Shown here: positions 54,556-64,000 of the stretch, in pieces
Numbering within the stretch: the first letter of the stretch is position 1
How the letters are laid out: every line of letters starts with the position of its first letter
From: Rhodospirillaceae bacterium
Lineage (GTDB): Bacteria > Pseudomonadota > Alphaproteobacteria > Kiloniellales > DSM-21159
Direction: 5' to 3'
Assembly: GCA_006969625.1 (NCBI GenBank)
Contig: CP030885.1
Coordinates: 1-64,000 of the forward strand
DNA length: 64,000 bases
Position numbers and translations under genes: made by a program
Notes under the pieces: generated by a model
Database searches by the model: none
What the model was told of the DNA's origin: nothing
What the model saw: only the letters and a program-made list of their open reading frames with translations

Positions 54556-55782
54556 ATGCGCCGCTCCTCCGCCCCGGCGCCCGCGCCGCCGGGCGCGCAT
54601 CCCGATGCCGCGCCCAGCGACTGGGCCGGCATCGCCTTCGGCCTGGCGCTGGCCAGCTTCGCCGCCTACCAGATGTTCAAGCTGCCGCCGGTGCTGCCGC
54701 TGCTGCTGGAGCAGTACGGCTACCCGCGTGCGCTGGCCGGCGGCTTCATGTCGGTCTACGCGGTCGCCGGGCTGCTGCTCTCGATCCCGCTCGGCCGCGC
54801 GCTTGAGCGCTTCGGCTTCCTGGGGCCGCTGCTGGGCGCCTGCGCCCTCTTCGTGCTCGCCAACCTGCTGGGCCTGGCGCTGCCGGAGTCCGGCTGGGCG
54901 GTGCTGATCGCGCGCGGCCTGGAGGGCGTCTCCTTCGCGCTCTGCGCCGTCGCCGGGCCCAGCCTGGCGACGCGTTCCGCCGGGCCGCACCACGCCGGCC
55001 TGGTGATCGGCTTCGTCGCCGCCTGGATCCCGCTCGGCCAGATCGCCGCCGCGCTGCTGGCGCACGGCCTGACGCCGCAGCCCGGCTGGCCGGCGCTCTG
55101 GTGGATCGCCATCGCCGGCACCCTCGGCCTGGCCGCCTGGATCGGGCTGCGCCGCGGCCGCCTGCCGGGGCCGACCCACGCCGCCATCCATGCCCCGGCG
55201 CCCCGGCTGCGCCGCGCCCAGGTCCGCGGCCTGGCGCTCGCCGGCGGCATCTTCATGCTCTGGTCGGGGCAGTACTTCGCCTTCATGACCTGGCTGCCGC
55301 AATATCTGGTGGAGGCAGCGGGCCTCAGCCTGCAGGCCGCGCTGCTCGGCTACCTGCTGCCGGTGGTCGTGCTGCTGGGGCTGAACGTGGTCACCGGCTG
55401 GCTGCTCGGCCGCGGCGTCAGCCACGCCGGGCTGCTGCTCGGCGCGCTGCTCAGCCAGGCCGCCTGCTGGTGGGCCATGCCGCATGCCGGCGCCGGCCTC
55501 TTCGGGATCCTGCTGCTGACGGTCTACGGCATCGGCGCCGGCATCTCGCCGACCTGCCTGTTCGCCGTCCCCGGGCGCCTGACCGGGGGCAAGCCGGTGC
55601 CCAGCGCCTTCTCCATCCTGATGACCGGCCGCAACCTCGGCGTCCTCGCCGGCCCGATCCTGATCGCCCTCGCCGTCGAAGGCGCCGGCGGCGACTGGGC
55701 CGTCGCCGCGCCGATTTTCGGGAGTCTGACGCTGGTGGCGATGGTGCTCGGCGCGATCCTGGCGCCGCGGCTGCGCGGGTAG
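54556..55782 (+). CDS. MFS transporter
   Basis: 408 residues, twelve membrane helices. The opening IAFGLALASFAAYQMFKLPP and the loop LGRALERFGFLGPLLGA (MFS signature A-like region after helix 2) fit the nitrate/cyanate-type (CynX/NNP-like) MFS group. There is no signal peptide. The substrate cannot be inferred. Upstream, 54488-54535 holds an imperfect tandem repeat of CCGCCCTTCCACATT-like units that would be polypurine on the other strand. Confidence 0.9.
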   Translation: MRRSSAPAPAPPGAHPDAAPSDWAGIAFGLALASFAAYQMFKLPPVLPLLLEQYGYPRALAGGFMSVYAVAGLLLSIPLGRALERFGFLGPLLGACALFVLANLLGLALPESGWAVLIARGLEGVSFALCAVAGPSLATRSAGPHHAGLVIGFVAAWIPLGQIAAALLAHGLTPQPGWPALWWIAIAGTLGLAAWIGLRRGRLPGPTHAAIHAPAPRLRRAQVRGLALAGGIFMLWSGQYFAFMTWLPQYLVEAAGLSLQAALLGYLLPVVVLLGLNVVTGWLLGRGVSHAGLLLGALLSQAACWWAMPHAGAGLFGILLLTVYGIGAGISPTCLFAVPGRLTGGKPVPSAFSILMTGRNLGVLAGPILIALAVEGAGGDWAVAAPIFGSLTLVAMVLGAILAPRLRG

Positions 55783-55804
55783 GGCGCCGGACCTTCAAAG
55801 CTGG

Positions 55805-55901
55805 CCTTCATCCTGAGCCTGTCGAAGGACGAAGGCCTGCTTCCGCGCGAGGCCCTCACCCTTCGAGACGCCCTGCTGCGCAGGGCTCCTCAGGATGAGG
55901 C
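55805..55901. repeat. cluster of CTTCATCC-type palindromes
   Basis: A perfect-looking palindrome is at 55805-55835 (CCTTCATCCTGAGCCTGTCG...). A second, longer imperfect one is at about 55853-55901 (CTCACCCTTCGAGACGCC...CTCAGGATGAG) and a half element near 55930. They fill the 250-bp gap after the MFS gene, where no coding sequence is seen. Confidence 0.82.
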
Positions 55902-56032
55902 CCGAGAAGTTCGCGCTAACCCCGCAGCCCTCATCCTGAGGAGCGGACCGACAGGGCGGCACTATGTAGCGAACGCACCTACGGGTGCGGGCGATGATTA
56001 AGCTGGCCATGTTCGCATTGCTGGCGGAGCTT

Positions 56033-57022
56033 TTAGGTAGCGTTCCGAGCAATGTTGATTCGGGCAATGGTCATGTCTTCCGGGATTGGGCCATCCCTCA
56101 GTCTCACCCCTTGATAAACCGAACCTTCGCCGCTGGTTTCAAACAAAGCATAGGCAAAGGGGGTGCTGTGGATAATGTCGTCGTATGGCGAAAAATAGCA
56201 GACAACCCCAACAATAATAGGCTGAATCTCGTCGTCGGGCCAGAAGTCGACTTGTCGTTTAATTTCGGGCAACAATACGTCCTGAGAAATACGCAAATAC
56301 TCATCGCGCTCAAACAGCTTACCCGGGAAAAGCGTCACGCCCGCTGTTTGTCGCATTTTTTCTACGGCATCGGTGAGCAAACCGTCAAATGTTTCCTCAA
56401 TATAATTCATAAACGGCAGTGCTTTAGCAAAAATCTTTATACTGCCCGCAGGGCTGCGACCAATATTTTTTACACTAATCAAAATTGGGATATCAACTTC
56501 GTGTTTCCTACAATAAAGAGGATTGTTGATTTCCAGATCAACAGTTATCCAAGGCCGCTCCATAGCGCTCAGCGTTTTCCGCGCAACCTCTACAGACTCC
56601 CGGGCGCTGGCACTGGTAGCTTTCGCCTCATCCAAAGTGCGGCCGGTGTGAACGACGGTGATCGAAAGCAGGACGACGCCAACAAGCGTCAGCAGGACGG
56701 TCCCCCATGCGGCTTTCTCCATCCCCAGGGTCGCATCAGCCATTTCTTGCTGGGCTGCGAGATCACACCACGCCGTGTGCTGCTGATAATCGCGGTCGGC
56801 TTGTTCGCCGCTTGGGTCGGCGGCACCGCCTATCGAGCTTTCGTTGACCGAACGCCGGGCTTGGCGTTCTTCAAGCTGGTATTGGCTGCAATAGTATGCA
56901 GCTCGGGATTGCTGCTCTACAAACGCGCCATTTGACCAAAGCACTGCTGTAACCAGCAGCGAAAGAATGATCGCTCCTAGTCCTGCAGCCGCAAGGTAGT
57001 GGTCCCTAAAGCGGTAAGGCAT
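56033..57022 (-). CDS. Two-helix membrane protein of unknown function
   Basis: 329 residues. Helices lie at about 12-32 and 105-127 with a cysteine-containing charged loop between (YCSQYQLEERQARRS), then a coiled stretch (TLDEAKATSASARESVEVAR). A roughly 170-residue soluble beta-rich domain follows (ERPWITVDLEINNPLYC, ISVKNIGRSPAGSIKIF), reminiscent of an immunoglobulin-like sandwich. Proteins with this plan are scattered in alphaproteobacterial accessory regions; none has a known role. GC content is clearly lower than the flanks. Its start overlaps a DUF6471 remnant. Confidence 0.75.
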   Translation of the reverse strand: MPYRFRDHYLAAAGLGAIILSLLVTAVLWSNGAFVEQQSRAAYYCSQYQLEERQARRSVNESSIGGAADPSGEQADRDYQQHTAWCDLAAQQEMADATLGMEKAAWGTVLLTLVGVVLLSITVVHTGRTLDEAKATSASARESVEVARKTLSAMERPWITVDLEINNPLYCRKHEVDIPILISVKNIGRSPAGSIKIFAKALPFMNYIEETFDGLLTDAVEKMRQTAGVTLFPGKLFERDEYLRISQDVLLPEIKRQVDFWPDDEIQPIIVGVVCYFSPYDDIIHSTPFAYALFETSGEGSVYQGVRLRDGPIPEDMTIARINIARNAT

Positions 57023-57135
57023 TGCAGCAGGAAGGCCGCCGTGAATTTGCCCCGGCTGATCTTGTTGCGAAGGTTCCGTTCGTCCTCTGCAACGCCGATC
57101 TCCGCCAGCCTACCCACTAGCTGCCCATAGGTCAC
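56977..57135 (-). pseudogene. DUF6471 domain remnant
   Basis: A short frame reads VTYGQLVGRLAEIGVAEDER, then NLRNKISRGKFTAAFLLQCL, ending LRLQD. This is most of the compact DUF6471 domain, a small HTH-like protein. The natural N-terminus is lost: upstream the frame runs into unrelated sequence behind the malic enzyme stop, with no ATG. Its 3' end overlaps the first 15 or so codons of the membrane protein gene. It was too short to be flagged as a gene. Confidence 0.7.
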
Positions 57136-57183
57136 GTTCTGGCAGCCTAACGGGGCTTGAGCGTCTGGCGCGGAACTCGGTGC

Positions 57184-59478
<2,295 letters not shown>

Positions 59479-59762
59479 CTGCGGAAAACGTCCCTTCCCT
59501 GGAAATGCCGCACTCGCCTTGCGCGAAACGCTGCGCCGGCGCGGTCTTGCTTGCCCCATCCCGGATGACGGGGCGGCGATCTTAGGCGGGCGCACGCGGC
59601 ACGGTCAAAAGGTATGCGGGTCGCAGGCGCCGCCCGGATTCGCGCGGGGCCGCCATGGCAAAGCCGGCCCCGCAGCTCGCCGCGGGATAGGAGGCGCCGA
59701 CGGTGGGTTGACCGAGGACTCATCGTGTGTATATCGTACTTATTTATCGAGCCGACGAGCCG

Positions 59763-60503
59763 ATGCCGGTCAGCAGCAGAGTGGCGATCAGGTCCCTTGA
59801 GCAAGCGGGCTTTGCGGTTGTTCGCCAAAGCGGCTCGCATGTGCAGCTCCGCCACCTCGATGGGCGTGCCACGACGGTGCCGGCCGGGCGCAAGGACATC
59901 GCCAAGCCGCTGCAGCGGGCCATCGAGCGCCAAAGCGGCGTGAAGCTGAGTTCAGCGAGCCGGCGCCGGCAGCCGCCCAACCGAAAGCCCGTCCCCGACT
60001 GGGAGATCACCGATGGCAACATGCGTCTATCCCGCCGTCGCCTTCCGCGTGCTCCGCGACGCTGGAGATACGCCCTGGTTTGCGCTCTTCCCGGACCTGC
60101 CCGGCTGCTTTCCTGCGGCCGACAGCCTCGAGCAGCTGGCGGCGGCGGCAGCCGATGCCGGCAGCCTGCACCTGCAGGACGTGCCGCGCGGCGATCTCCC
60201 CGCCCCCTCGACCTATGCCCAAGTCGCGCCGGACGCCGTGGCCGAGGCGCACGGGATCGATCCGGCGGATGCGGAAGCGGTGACGGTTCTGCTGATCCCC
60301 GTATCGGTCGCCAGCAAGGCGGTGCGGGTCAACATCACCCTGGACGAGGGGCTGCTGGCGCGGATCGACCGCGCTGCATCGCGCTTTTCCGGCGGCCGTT
60401 CGGGCCTCCTTGCCGAGGGCGCGCGGCGTCTGCTGGCCGAGGAGGCGGGCACCCGCGACGATGCGGCCTGAGGCGTCCGCCTACCCCTTCGCCTTGCGCT
60501 TGA
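59763..60503 (+). CDS. hicA: HicA-type mRNA interferase toxin with runaway reading frame
   Basis: From the ATG at 59763 (frame open from a GTG at 59727) the first 64 residues match HicA: VAIRSLEQAGFAVVRQSGSH with the catalytic His in GSH, VQLRHLDGRATTVPAGRKDI and KPLQRAIERQSGVKL. A normal HicA stops soon after. Here the frame lacks a stop until 60503 and becomes an Arg/Pro-rich translation of hicB in another frame. A small frameshift near 59940 would restore a natural stop (TGA at 59941). So either the toxin carries a junk tail, or a base is wrong. hicB lies inside this frame. Confidence 0.6.
   Translation: MPVSSRVAIRSLEQAGFAVVRQSGSHVQLRHLDGRATTVPAGRKDIAKPLQRAIERQSGVKLSSASRRRQPPNRKPVPDWEITDGNMRLSRRRLPRAPRRWRYALVCALPGPARLLSCGRQPRAAGGGGSRCRQPAPAGRAARRSPRPLDLCPSRAGRRGRGARDRSGGCGSGDGSADPRIGRQQGGAGQHHPGRGAAGADRPRCIALFRRPFGPPCRGRAASAGRGGGHPRRCGLRRPPTPSPCA
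60013..60471 (+). CDS. hicB: HicB-family antitoxin
   Basis: 152 residues, start ATG behind GGAG. The N-terminal half is the HicB partial RNase H-like fold (YPAVAFRVLRDAGDTPWFAL, FPDLPGCFPAADSLEQ) that binds and blocks HicA. The C-terminal half carries a ribbon-helix-helix DNA-binding segment (VRVNITLDEGLLARIDRA, GGRSGLLAEGARRLL) for autorepression. It follows hicA as in most hicAB pairs. Confidence 0.9.
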   Translation: MATCVYPAVAFRVLRDAGDTPWFALFPDLPGCFPAADSLEQLAAAAADAGSLHLQDVPRGDLPAPSTYAQVAPDAVAEAHGIDPADAEAVTVLLIPVSVASKAVRVNITLDEGLLARIDRAASRFSGGRSGLLAEGARRLLAEEAGTRDDAA

Positions 60504-61230
60504 CCGCGACGCTGCAGCGGCGGTCGCCGGACAGGCGGTGCTCGCGGCGCTCCAGGGTGACGTCCTTGCCGAGCGCCTTTTTGAAGGTCCGCAGCTCGCT
60601 GTCGCACAGATCCGGGCAGGCGCAGGCGGCCGCGCGGATCGGGCAGTGGTTCTGCACCAGCAGGTACCAGCCGTCGTCGGAGACCGCGACCTCGGCCAGG
60701 TAGCCCTCGGCGGTACGCGCCTTGGCCAGGCGCTCCAGCCGGGCGCGCAGCGGCACCTTCTTGTCGAGGCCTTTTCCGTAGATCTTGCCGAGGCGCTTCT
60801 CGCGCAGGGCCAGCGCGGCGGCCAACGCGCGCGGCTCGAGGCAGGCCAGCAGCTCGGCGAGGAGCTGGGCGTGGCCGTCGGCGAAGCCGGGCGCGGTCTG
60901 CGGCGGCGCGTCCTCGGCCAGCGGCGTCAGGCGCCACAGCTTGGTCGGCCGGCCGACCTTGCCGCGCGGCGCCGCATAGGCGACAAGTCCCGCCTCGGCC
61001 ATCGCCAGCAGGTGCTGGCGCGCGGCCATGGGCGTCACCCCGAGCTGCTCGGCCAGTTGCGCGGCGCTGCGCGGCCCCTGCGCCTTCAGGATCGCCAGGA
61101 TGCGCGCGCGGCTCTTCCCTGGCTTGCCGGCGCGGCCGCTCGTTCGGCCCGGCGCGGCCGCCCGGTCGGAATAGGCCGGCTTGTTCGCCGGCTTGTCTGT
61201 CTGGCGCAGGCGGAAGGCGGTGGCGTCCAT
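60481..61230 (-). CDS. SufR-like iron-sulfur cluster regulator (winged HTH)
   Basis: 249 residues from the ATG at 61230. After a basic disordered start, an ArsR/DeoR-type winged helix (SRARILAILKAQGPRSAAQL, GVTPMAARQHLLAM, GKVGRPTKLWRLT) is followed by a helical domain. Near the C-terminus is the cysteine cluster NHCPIRAAACACPDLCDSEL, matching the [4Fe-4S] ligands of SufR. SufR represses suf genes when its cluster is intact. No suf genes are in the window. It converges on hicB with only 9 bp between and is divergent from the exporter gene. Confidence 0.88.
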   Translation of the reverse strand: MDATAFRLRQTDKPANKPAYSDRAAAPGRTSGRAGKPGKSRARILAILKAQGPRSAAQLAEQLGVTPMAARQHLLAMAEAGLVAYAAPRGKVGRPTKLWRLTPLAEDAPPQTAPGFADGHAQLLAELLACLEPRALAAALALREKRLGKIYGKGLDKKVPLRARLERLAKARTAEGYLAEVAVSDDGWYLLVQNHCPIRAAACACPDLCDSELRTFKKALGKDVTLERREHRLSGDRRCSVAVKRKAKG

Positions 61231-61309
61231 GACGGACTCGTTACGCCCCGCGGCCGCGCCGGGGCAAGCGGATTGCGAAACACGCGGCTTTCGAAAGGAC
61301 GAGCGGAGC

Positions 61310-62209
61310 ATGCCGGCGACGGCGCCTCATGGCCTGCAGAACGCGCCCAGCCGGATAGGCTTCGGCATCGGCATGATGCTGCTCGGCATCGGCGGCATGA
61401 CCGGCATGGACGCCTGCGCCAAGTGGCTGGGCGGCAGCTACCCGATCAACCAGATCGTCTTCTTCCGCATGCTCTTCGGGCTGATCCCGGCGCTGGTGCT
61501 GGTCTGGGCCGAGGGCGGCTGGCCGGCCCTGCGCACTGGCAACCGGCGGATGCAGGCGGTGCGCGCGCTGGCCGGCCTGGGCGCCATCTTCACCTTCTTC
61601 ACCGGCTTGAAGTACCTGGGCCTGGCCGAGGCGACGGCGATCGGCTTCGTCGCGCCGCTGGTGGTGACCGCGCTGTCCGTGCCGCTGCTCGGCGAGCAGG
61701 TGGGCTGGCGCCGCTGGAGCGCGGTGCTGGTCGGCTTCCTCGGCGCGCTGATCATCCTGCGGCCGGGCACCGAGGCCTTCCAGTGGGCCGCCCTGCTGCC
61801 GCTCGCCGCCGGCGTCTGCTACGCGCTCGCCCTGCTGTCGACCCGGGTGCTGGCGCGCACCGACGCCAATGCCGCCATCGTCTTCTGGAACGCCCTGCTG
61901 ATCGCCGGCGCCGCCGGCCTGACCCTGCCGTTCGCCTGGGTGACGCCGACGCTGGCCGACCTCGGCGTCTTCGCGCTGATGGGCCTGCTCGGCGGCGTGT
62001 CGATCTACTGGATCACCCTGGCCTTCCGCTTCGCGCCGGCGGCGGTGGTGGCGCCCTTCGACTACTCGGCGCTGCTCTGGTCGACCCTGCTCGGCTGGCT
62101 GATCTGGCGCGAGCTGCCGGACGGCGCGACCTGGGCCGGTGCCGCCGTCCTCGTCGCCAGCGGCCTCTACGTGCTGCATCGCGAGACCCGCCGGCGGGCG
62201 GCGGGATGA
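61310..62209 (+). CDS. DMT superfamily (EamA) exporter
   Basis: 299 residues with ten membrane helices in two EamA repeats (about 15-140 and 150-290). GGMTGMDACAKWLGGSYPIN marks the first and LLGWLIWRELPDGATWAGAA the second repeat. The sequence resembles the S-adenosylmethionine or drug/metabolite exporters common in Alphaproteobacteria; the substrate is unknown. Its stop overlaps the hemW start by 4 bases (ATGA), so the two are co-translated, an unusual coupling. Confidence 0.92.
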   Translation: MPATAPHGLQNAPSRIGFGIGMMLLGIGGMTGMDACAKWLGGSYPINQIVFFRMLFGLIPALVLVWAEGGWPALRTGNRRMQAVRALAGLGAIFTFFTGLKYLGLAEATAIGFVAPLVVTALSVPLLGEQVGWRRWSAVLVGFLGALIILRPGTEAFQWAALLPLAAGVCYALALLSTRVLARTDANAAIVFWNALLIAGAAGLTLPFAWVTPTLADLGVFALMGLLGGVSIYWITLAFRFAPAAVVAPFDYSALLWSTLLGWLIWRELPDGATWAGAAVLVASGLYVLHRETRRRAAG

Positions 62210-63423
62210 GCCGGCCCTCGCCTGCGGACCTGCCGCTGCCTATTTCCGAGCGCATGTCCGACACGCCCGGCTTCGGCATCTACATCCACTGGCCCTTCTG
62301 CCGGGCCAAGTGCCCCTACTGCGACTTCAACAGCCACGTGCGCGAAGGCATCGACCAGGCGCGCTGGCGCGCCGCCCTGCGCCGCGAGCTGGCCCATTAC
62401 GCCAGCGAAACGACGCAGCCCGATGCCGAGCCGCGGACCGTCACCTCGGTCTTCTTCGGTGGCGGCACGCCCTCGCTGATGGAGCCGGAGACCACGGCCG
62501 CGCTGATCGAAGACGTGAAAACCCACTGGCCGACAGACGCAAGTCTCGAAATCACGCTGGAGGCCAACCCCACCTCGGTCGAGGCCGACCGCTTCGCCGC
62601 CTATGCCGCCGCCGGGGTCAACCGCGTCTCCCTGGGCGTGCAGGCGCTGGACGACGCCGCGCTCGCCTTCCTCGGCCGCCAGCACGACACCGCCGAGGCG
62701 CTTGCCGCCGTGGATCTGGCCCGCCGGCACTTCCCGCGCGTCTCCTTCGACCTGATCTACGCCCGCCCCGGCCAAACGCCCGAGGCCTGGTCGGCCGAGC
62801 TGCGCCGGGCGCTGGCCGAGGGCTGCGACCACCTCTCGCTCTACCAGCTCACCATCGAGGAGAACACGGTGTTCCACGCCCGGGCGCGGCGCGGCGAGCT
62901 GCCGCTGGCCGACCCGGAGGTGGCCGCCGGGCTGTTCGAGGCGACGCAGGAGACCCTGGCCGCCGCCGGCCTGCCCGCCTACGAAATCTCCAACCATGCC
63001 CGGCCCGGCGAGGAATCCCGGCACAACCTGACCTACTGGCGGGCCGGCGATTACCTCGGGATCGGCCCCGGCGCGCACGGGCGCCTGACCCTCGACGGCA
63101 CCAAATACGCCAGCCGCCAGCATCGCGCCCCCGAGATCTGGCTGCAGACCGTCGAGCAGGCCGGCCACGCCACCCGCGCCCGCACGGCCGTCGGCCCGAG
63201 CGAGCGCCTGGAAGAACTGCTGCTGATGGGCCTGCGCCTGACCCAGGGCATCCCCCGCGCCGCTTTCTTTCGGGAGTGCGCGGCCGCGCCCGAGGAGCTG
63301 CTGGACATGGGCCGCGTCCGGGCCCTGGCCGCCGAAGGTTTTCTGGAGCTCGATGAGGCGGGCCTGCGCGCCACCGCCGAGGGCCGCCAGCGCCTGGATT
63401 CGCTGCTGGGCTACCTGCTGTAG
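62206..63423 (+). CDS. hemW: Radical SAM heme chaperone HemW
   Basis: 405 residues. The radical SAM motif CRAKCPYCDFN (Cys-x3-Cys-x2-Cys) sits in IYIHWPFCRAKC. FFGGGTPSLMEPE, RVSLGVQALDD and DLIYARPGQTPEAW follow, then HNLTYWRAGDYLGIGPGAHG and the C-terminal winged helix. The HWPFC entry separates HemW from the true coproporphyrinogen oxidase HemN; it lacks the HemN-type fourth cysteine and N-terminal arm. HemW carries heme to apo-proteins of the respiratory chain. In many genomes it follows rdgB; here it follows a DMT exporter. Confidence 0.95.
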   Translation: MSRPSPADLPLPISERMSDTPGFGIYIHWPFCRAKCPYCDFNSHVREGIDQARWRAALRRELAHYASETTQPDAEPRTVTSVFFGGGTPSLMEPETTAALIEDVKTHWPTDASLEITLEANPTSVEADRFAAYAAAGVNRVSLGVQALDDAALAFLGRQHDTAEALAAVDLARRHFPRVSFDLIYARPGQTPEAWSAELRRALAEGCDHLSLYQLTIEENTVFHARARRGELPLADPEVAAGLFEATQETLAAAGLPAYEISNHARPGEESRHNLTYWRAGDYLGIGPGAHGRLTLDGTKYASRQHRAPEIWLQTVEQAGHATRARTAVGPSERLEELLLMGLRLTQGIPRAAFFRECAAAPEELLDMGRVRALAAEGFLELDEAGLRATAEGRQRLDSLLGYLL

Positions 63424-63452
63424 CCGACAGTTCGCACCACCAGCTCGCCCGG

Positions 63453-63542
63453 CTTCATGCTGAGCCCGTCGAAGCACGAAGGCGGGCTGGCCCCGGGCGC
63501 GACAAACCTTCGTCCTTCGACAGGCTCAGGATGAAGGTTTGT
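63453..63542. repeat. two CTTCGTCC-type palindromes after hemW
   Basis: CTTCATGCTGAGCCCGTCGA... at 63453-63481, then a long near-perfect palindrome at 63502-63542 around CCTTCGTCCTTCGACAGG. Family members always lie between genes. The rest of the gap 63424-63611 holds no gene. Confidence 0.85.
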
Positions 63543-63611
63543 CGGTGAAACGTATCCCTTGCTCCCGTCGCGCCTCGCGACGTTCGGGCAGGAGCCCGCG
63601 GTTGCGAAAAG

Positions 63612-64000
63612 CTACACGTCCACCGGATAGGGGGCGCAGCGGCAGACGGCCAGGTGGCGGCGCAGCTCCTTGGCCAGGGCCAGGCGCTCGTCGGGGCTCA
63701 GGAAGTCGCCGATGCTCAGCGACCTGCCGTGGCTGCGCAGCGTCAGGCGCGAGGCCGGCTCCGGCGGGTCGTCCATGCGGACCTGCAGCCAGTAGGGCTG
63801 GAAGGACCAGCGCTTCTCCGCGCCCCGGAGATCGACCCGGCGCACGGTCAGGGCCTCGCGGGTCAGCACCAGCTCCTCGAACATGCGCGCGCGGCGGTAG
63901 TTCAGGCGGAAGGCGCCGTAGATCAGCGCCACGTCCAGCCCCATGAAGCCGACCACCGGCCAGGCGCCCATCAGGAAGAAGGCCAGGCCCGCCGTGAAGC
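63612..64000 (-). CDS. DUF2244 membrane protein, N-terminus beyond the window
   Basis: The frame continues through the window edge. The visible 129 residues include two hydrophobic segments (AGLAFFLMGAWPVVGFMGLD and the following LIYGAFRLNYRRAR), then a beta-rich domain (KRWSFQPYWLQVRMDD, SHGRSLSIGDFLSPDERL) with a C-terminal CRCAPYPVDV. These are the marks of DUF2244, an integral membrane family of unknown role common in Alphaproteobacteria and often near nth or cytochrome c oxidase genes. It is 3'-complete and 5'-truncated by the window. Confidence 0.88.
   Translation of the reverse strand, partial: FTAGLAFFLMGAWPVVGFMGLDVALIYGAFRLNYRRARMFEELVLTREALTVRRVDLRGAEKRWSFQPYWLQVRMDDPPEPASRLTLRSHGRSLSIGDFLSPDERLALAKELRRHLAVCRCAPYPVDV

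Noticed and set aside
62206..63423. Oxygen-independent coproporphyrinogen oxidase HemN
   Set aside because: The IYIHWPFCRAKCPYC entry and length are those of HemW; the HemN-type N-terminal arm and extra cysteine are missing.

Overview
The window is GC-rich bacterial chromosome from an alphaproteobacterium, most likely a Rhodospirillales-type lineage. The evidence is gene order and family content. There is a hemC-hemD-mitofilin-hemY heme cluster. There is the conserved alphaproteobacterial origin neighbourhood: a PPSR-maf-aroE operon divergent from hemE-hemH-hemJ-rho. Then comes mnmE-mnmG-rsmG-parA-parB with three parS sites. A perfect CtrA-type site (TTAA-N7-TTAA) is also present. Most genes are tightly packed, with 1 to 4 base stop/start overlaps and frequent GTG starts.

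Layout. (1) 1-5843 is a huge inverted repeat: two base-for-base mirror arms of at least 2766 bp around a 311 bp loop. Each arm holds a hemD-mitofilin reading frame; the loop holds the 3' part of hemC. It looks more like a fold-back assembly or amplification chimera than biology. (2) 5778-16.6 kb: hemY, tRNA-Thr(CGT), a sensor kinase, a PAS_5-type protein behind a CtrA site, an unusual ATPase-less sensor paired with a FixJ-like regulator, a hemolysin III protein, a FabI paralogue, a DUF1330 protein and an SDR. (3) 16.9-26 kb: Bax-inhibitor-1 protein, the ybbP/ybbA transporter divergent from a tesA-like esterase and a FIST protein, an aldo/keto reductase and a pentapeptide-repeat membrane protein with a 30-nt tandem DNA repeat. 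(4) 26-35 kb: exonuclease III, then aroE-maf-PPSR, a candidate chromosome origin (30017-30457), hemE, hemH, hemJ and rho. (5) 35-44.4 kb: about 9.5 kb inserted between rho and mnmE, which are usually close neighbours. It starts with an AT-rich divergent pair (four-helix membrane protein and nucleoside 2-deoxyribosyltransferase). It also holds an MFS gene broken by one amber codon, an AT-rich HNH endonuclease, and ordinary metabolic genes. (6) 44.5-50.8 kb: tRNA-modification genes and the parABS segregation locus. (7) 50.9-55.8 kb: a class III cyclase, a methyltransferase, an MBL-fold hydrolase and an MFS transporter. (8) 56-64 kb: an accessory membrane protein overlapping a DUF6471 remnant, malic enzyme, a hicAB-type pair with a runaway hicA frame, a SufR-like regulator, a DMT exporter, hemW and the edge of a DUF2244 gene.

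How the parts work together. Heme synthesis is spread over the window (hemC, hemD, hemE, hemH, hemJ, hemY, hemW). PPSR/hemE, the candidate oriC and parABS form the replication/segregation hub. Several palindromic repeat families fill gene ends. One is a roughly 142 bp element that starts exactly at stop codons in two places, with a shorter relative at a third. Another is a family of CTTCGTCCTTCGACA-type palindromes. A third is a pair of TAGAGC...GCTCTA elements.

The best candidates for something new are the AT-rich membrane-protein/deoxyribosyltransferase pair, the 142 bp stop-anchored palindromic family with a paired-base change between copies, and the ATPase-less histidine-kinase-like protein coupled to a FixJ-type regulator. 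All calls come from reading the sequence and translations; no database search was run.
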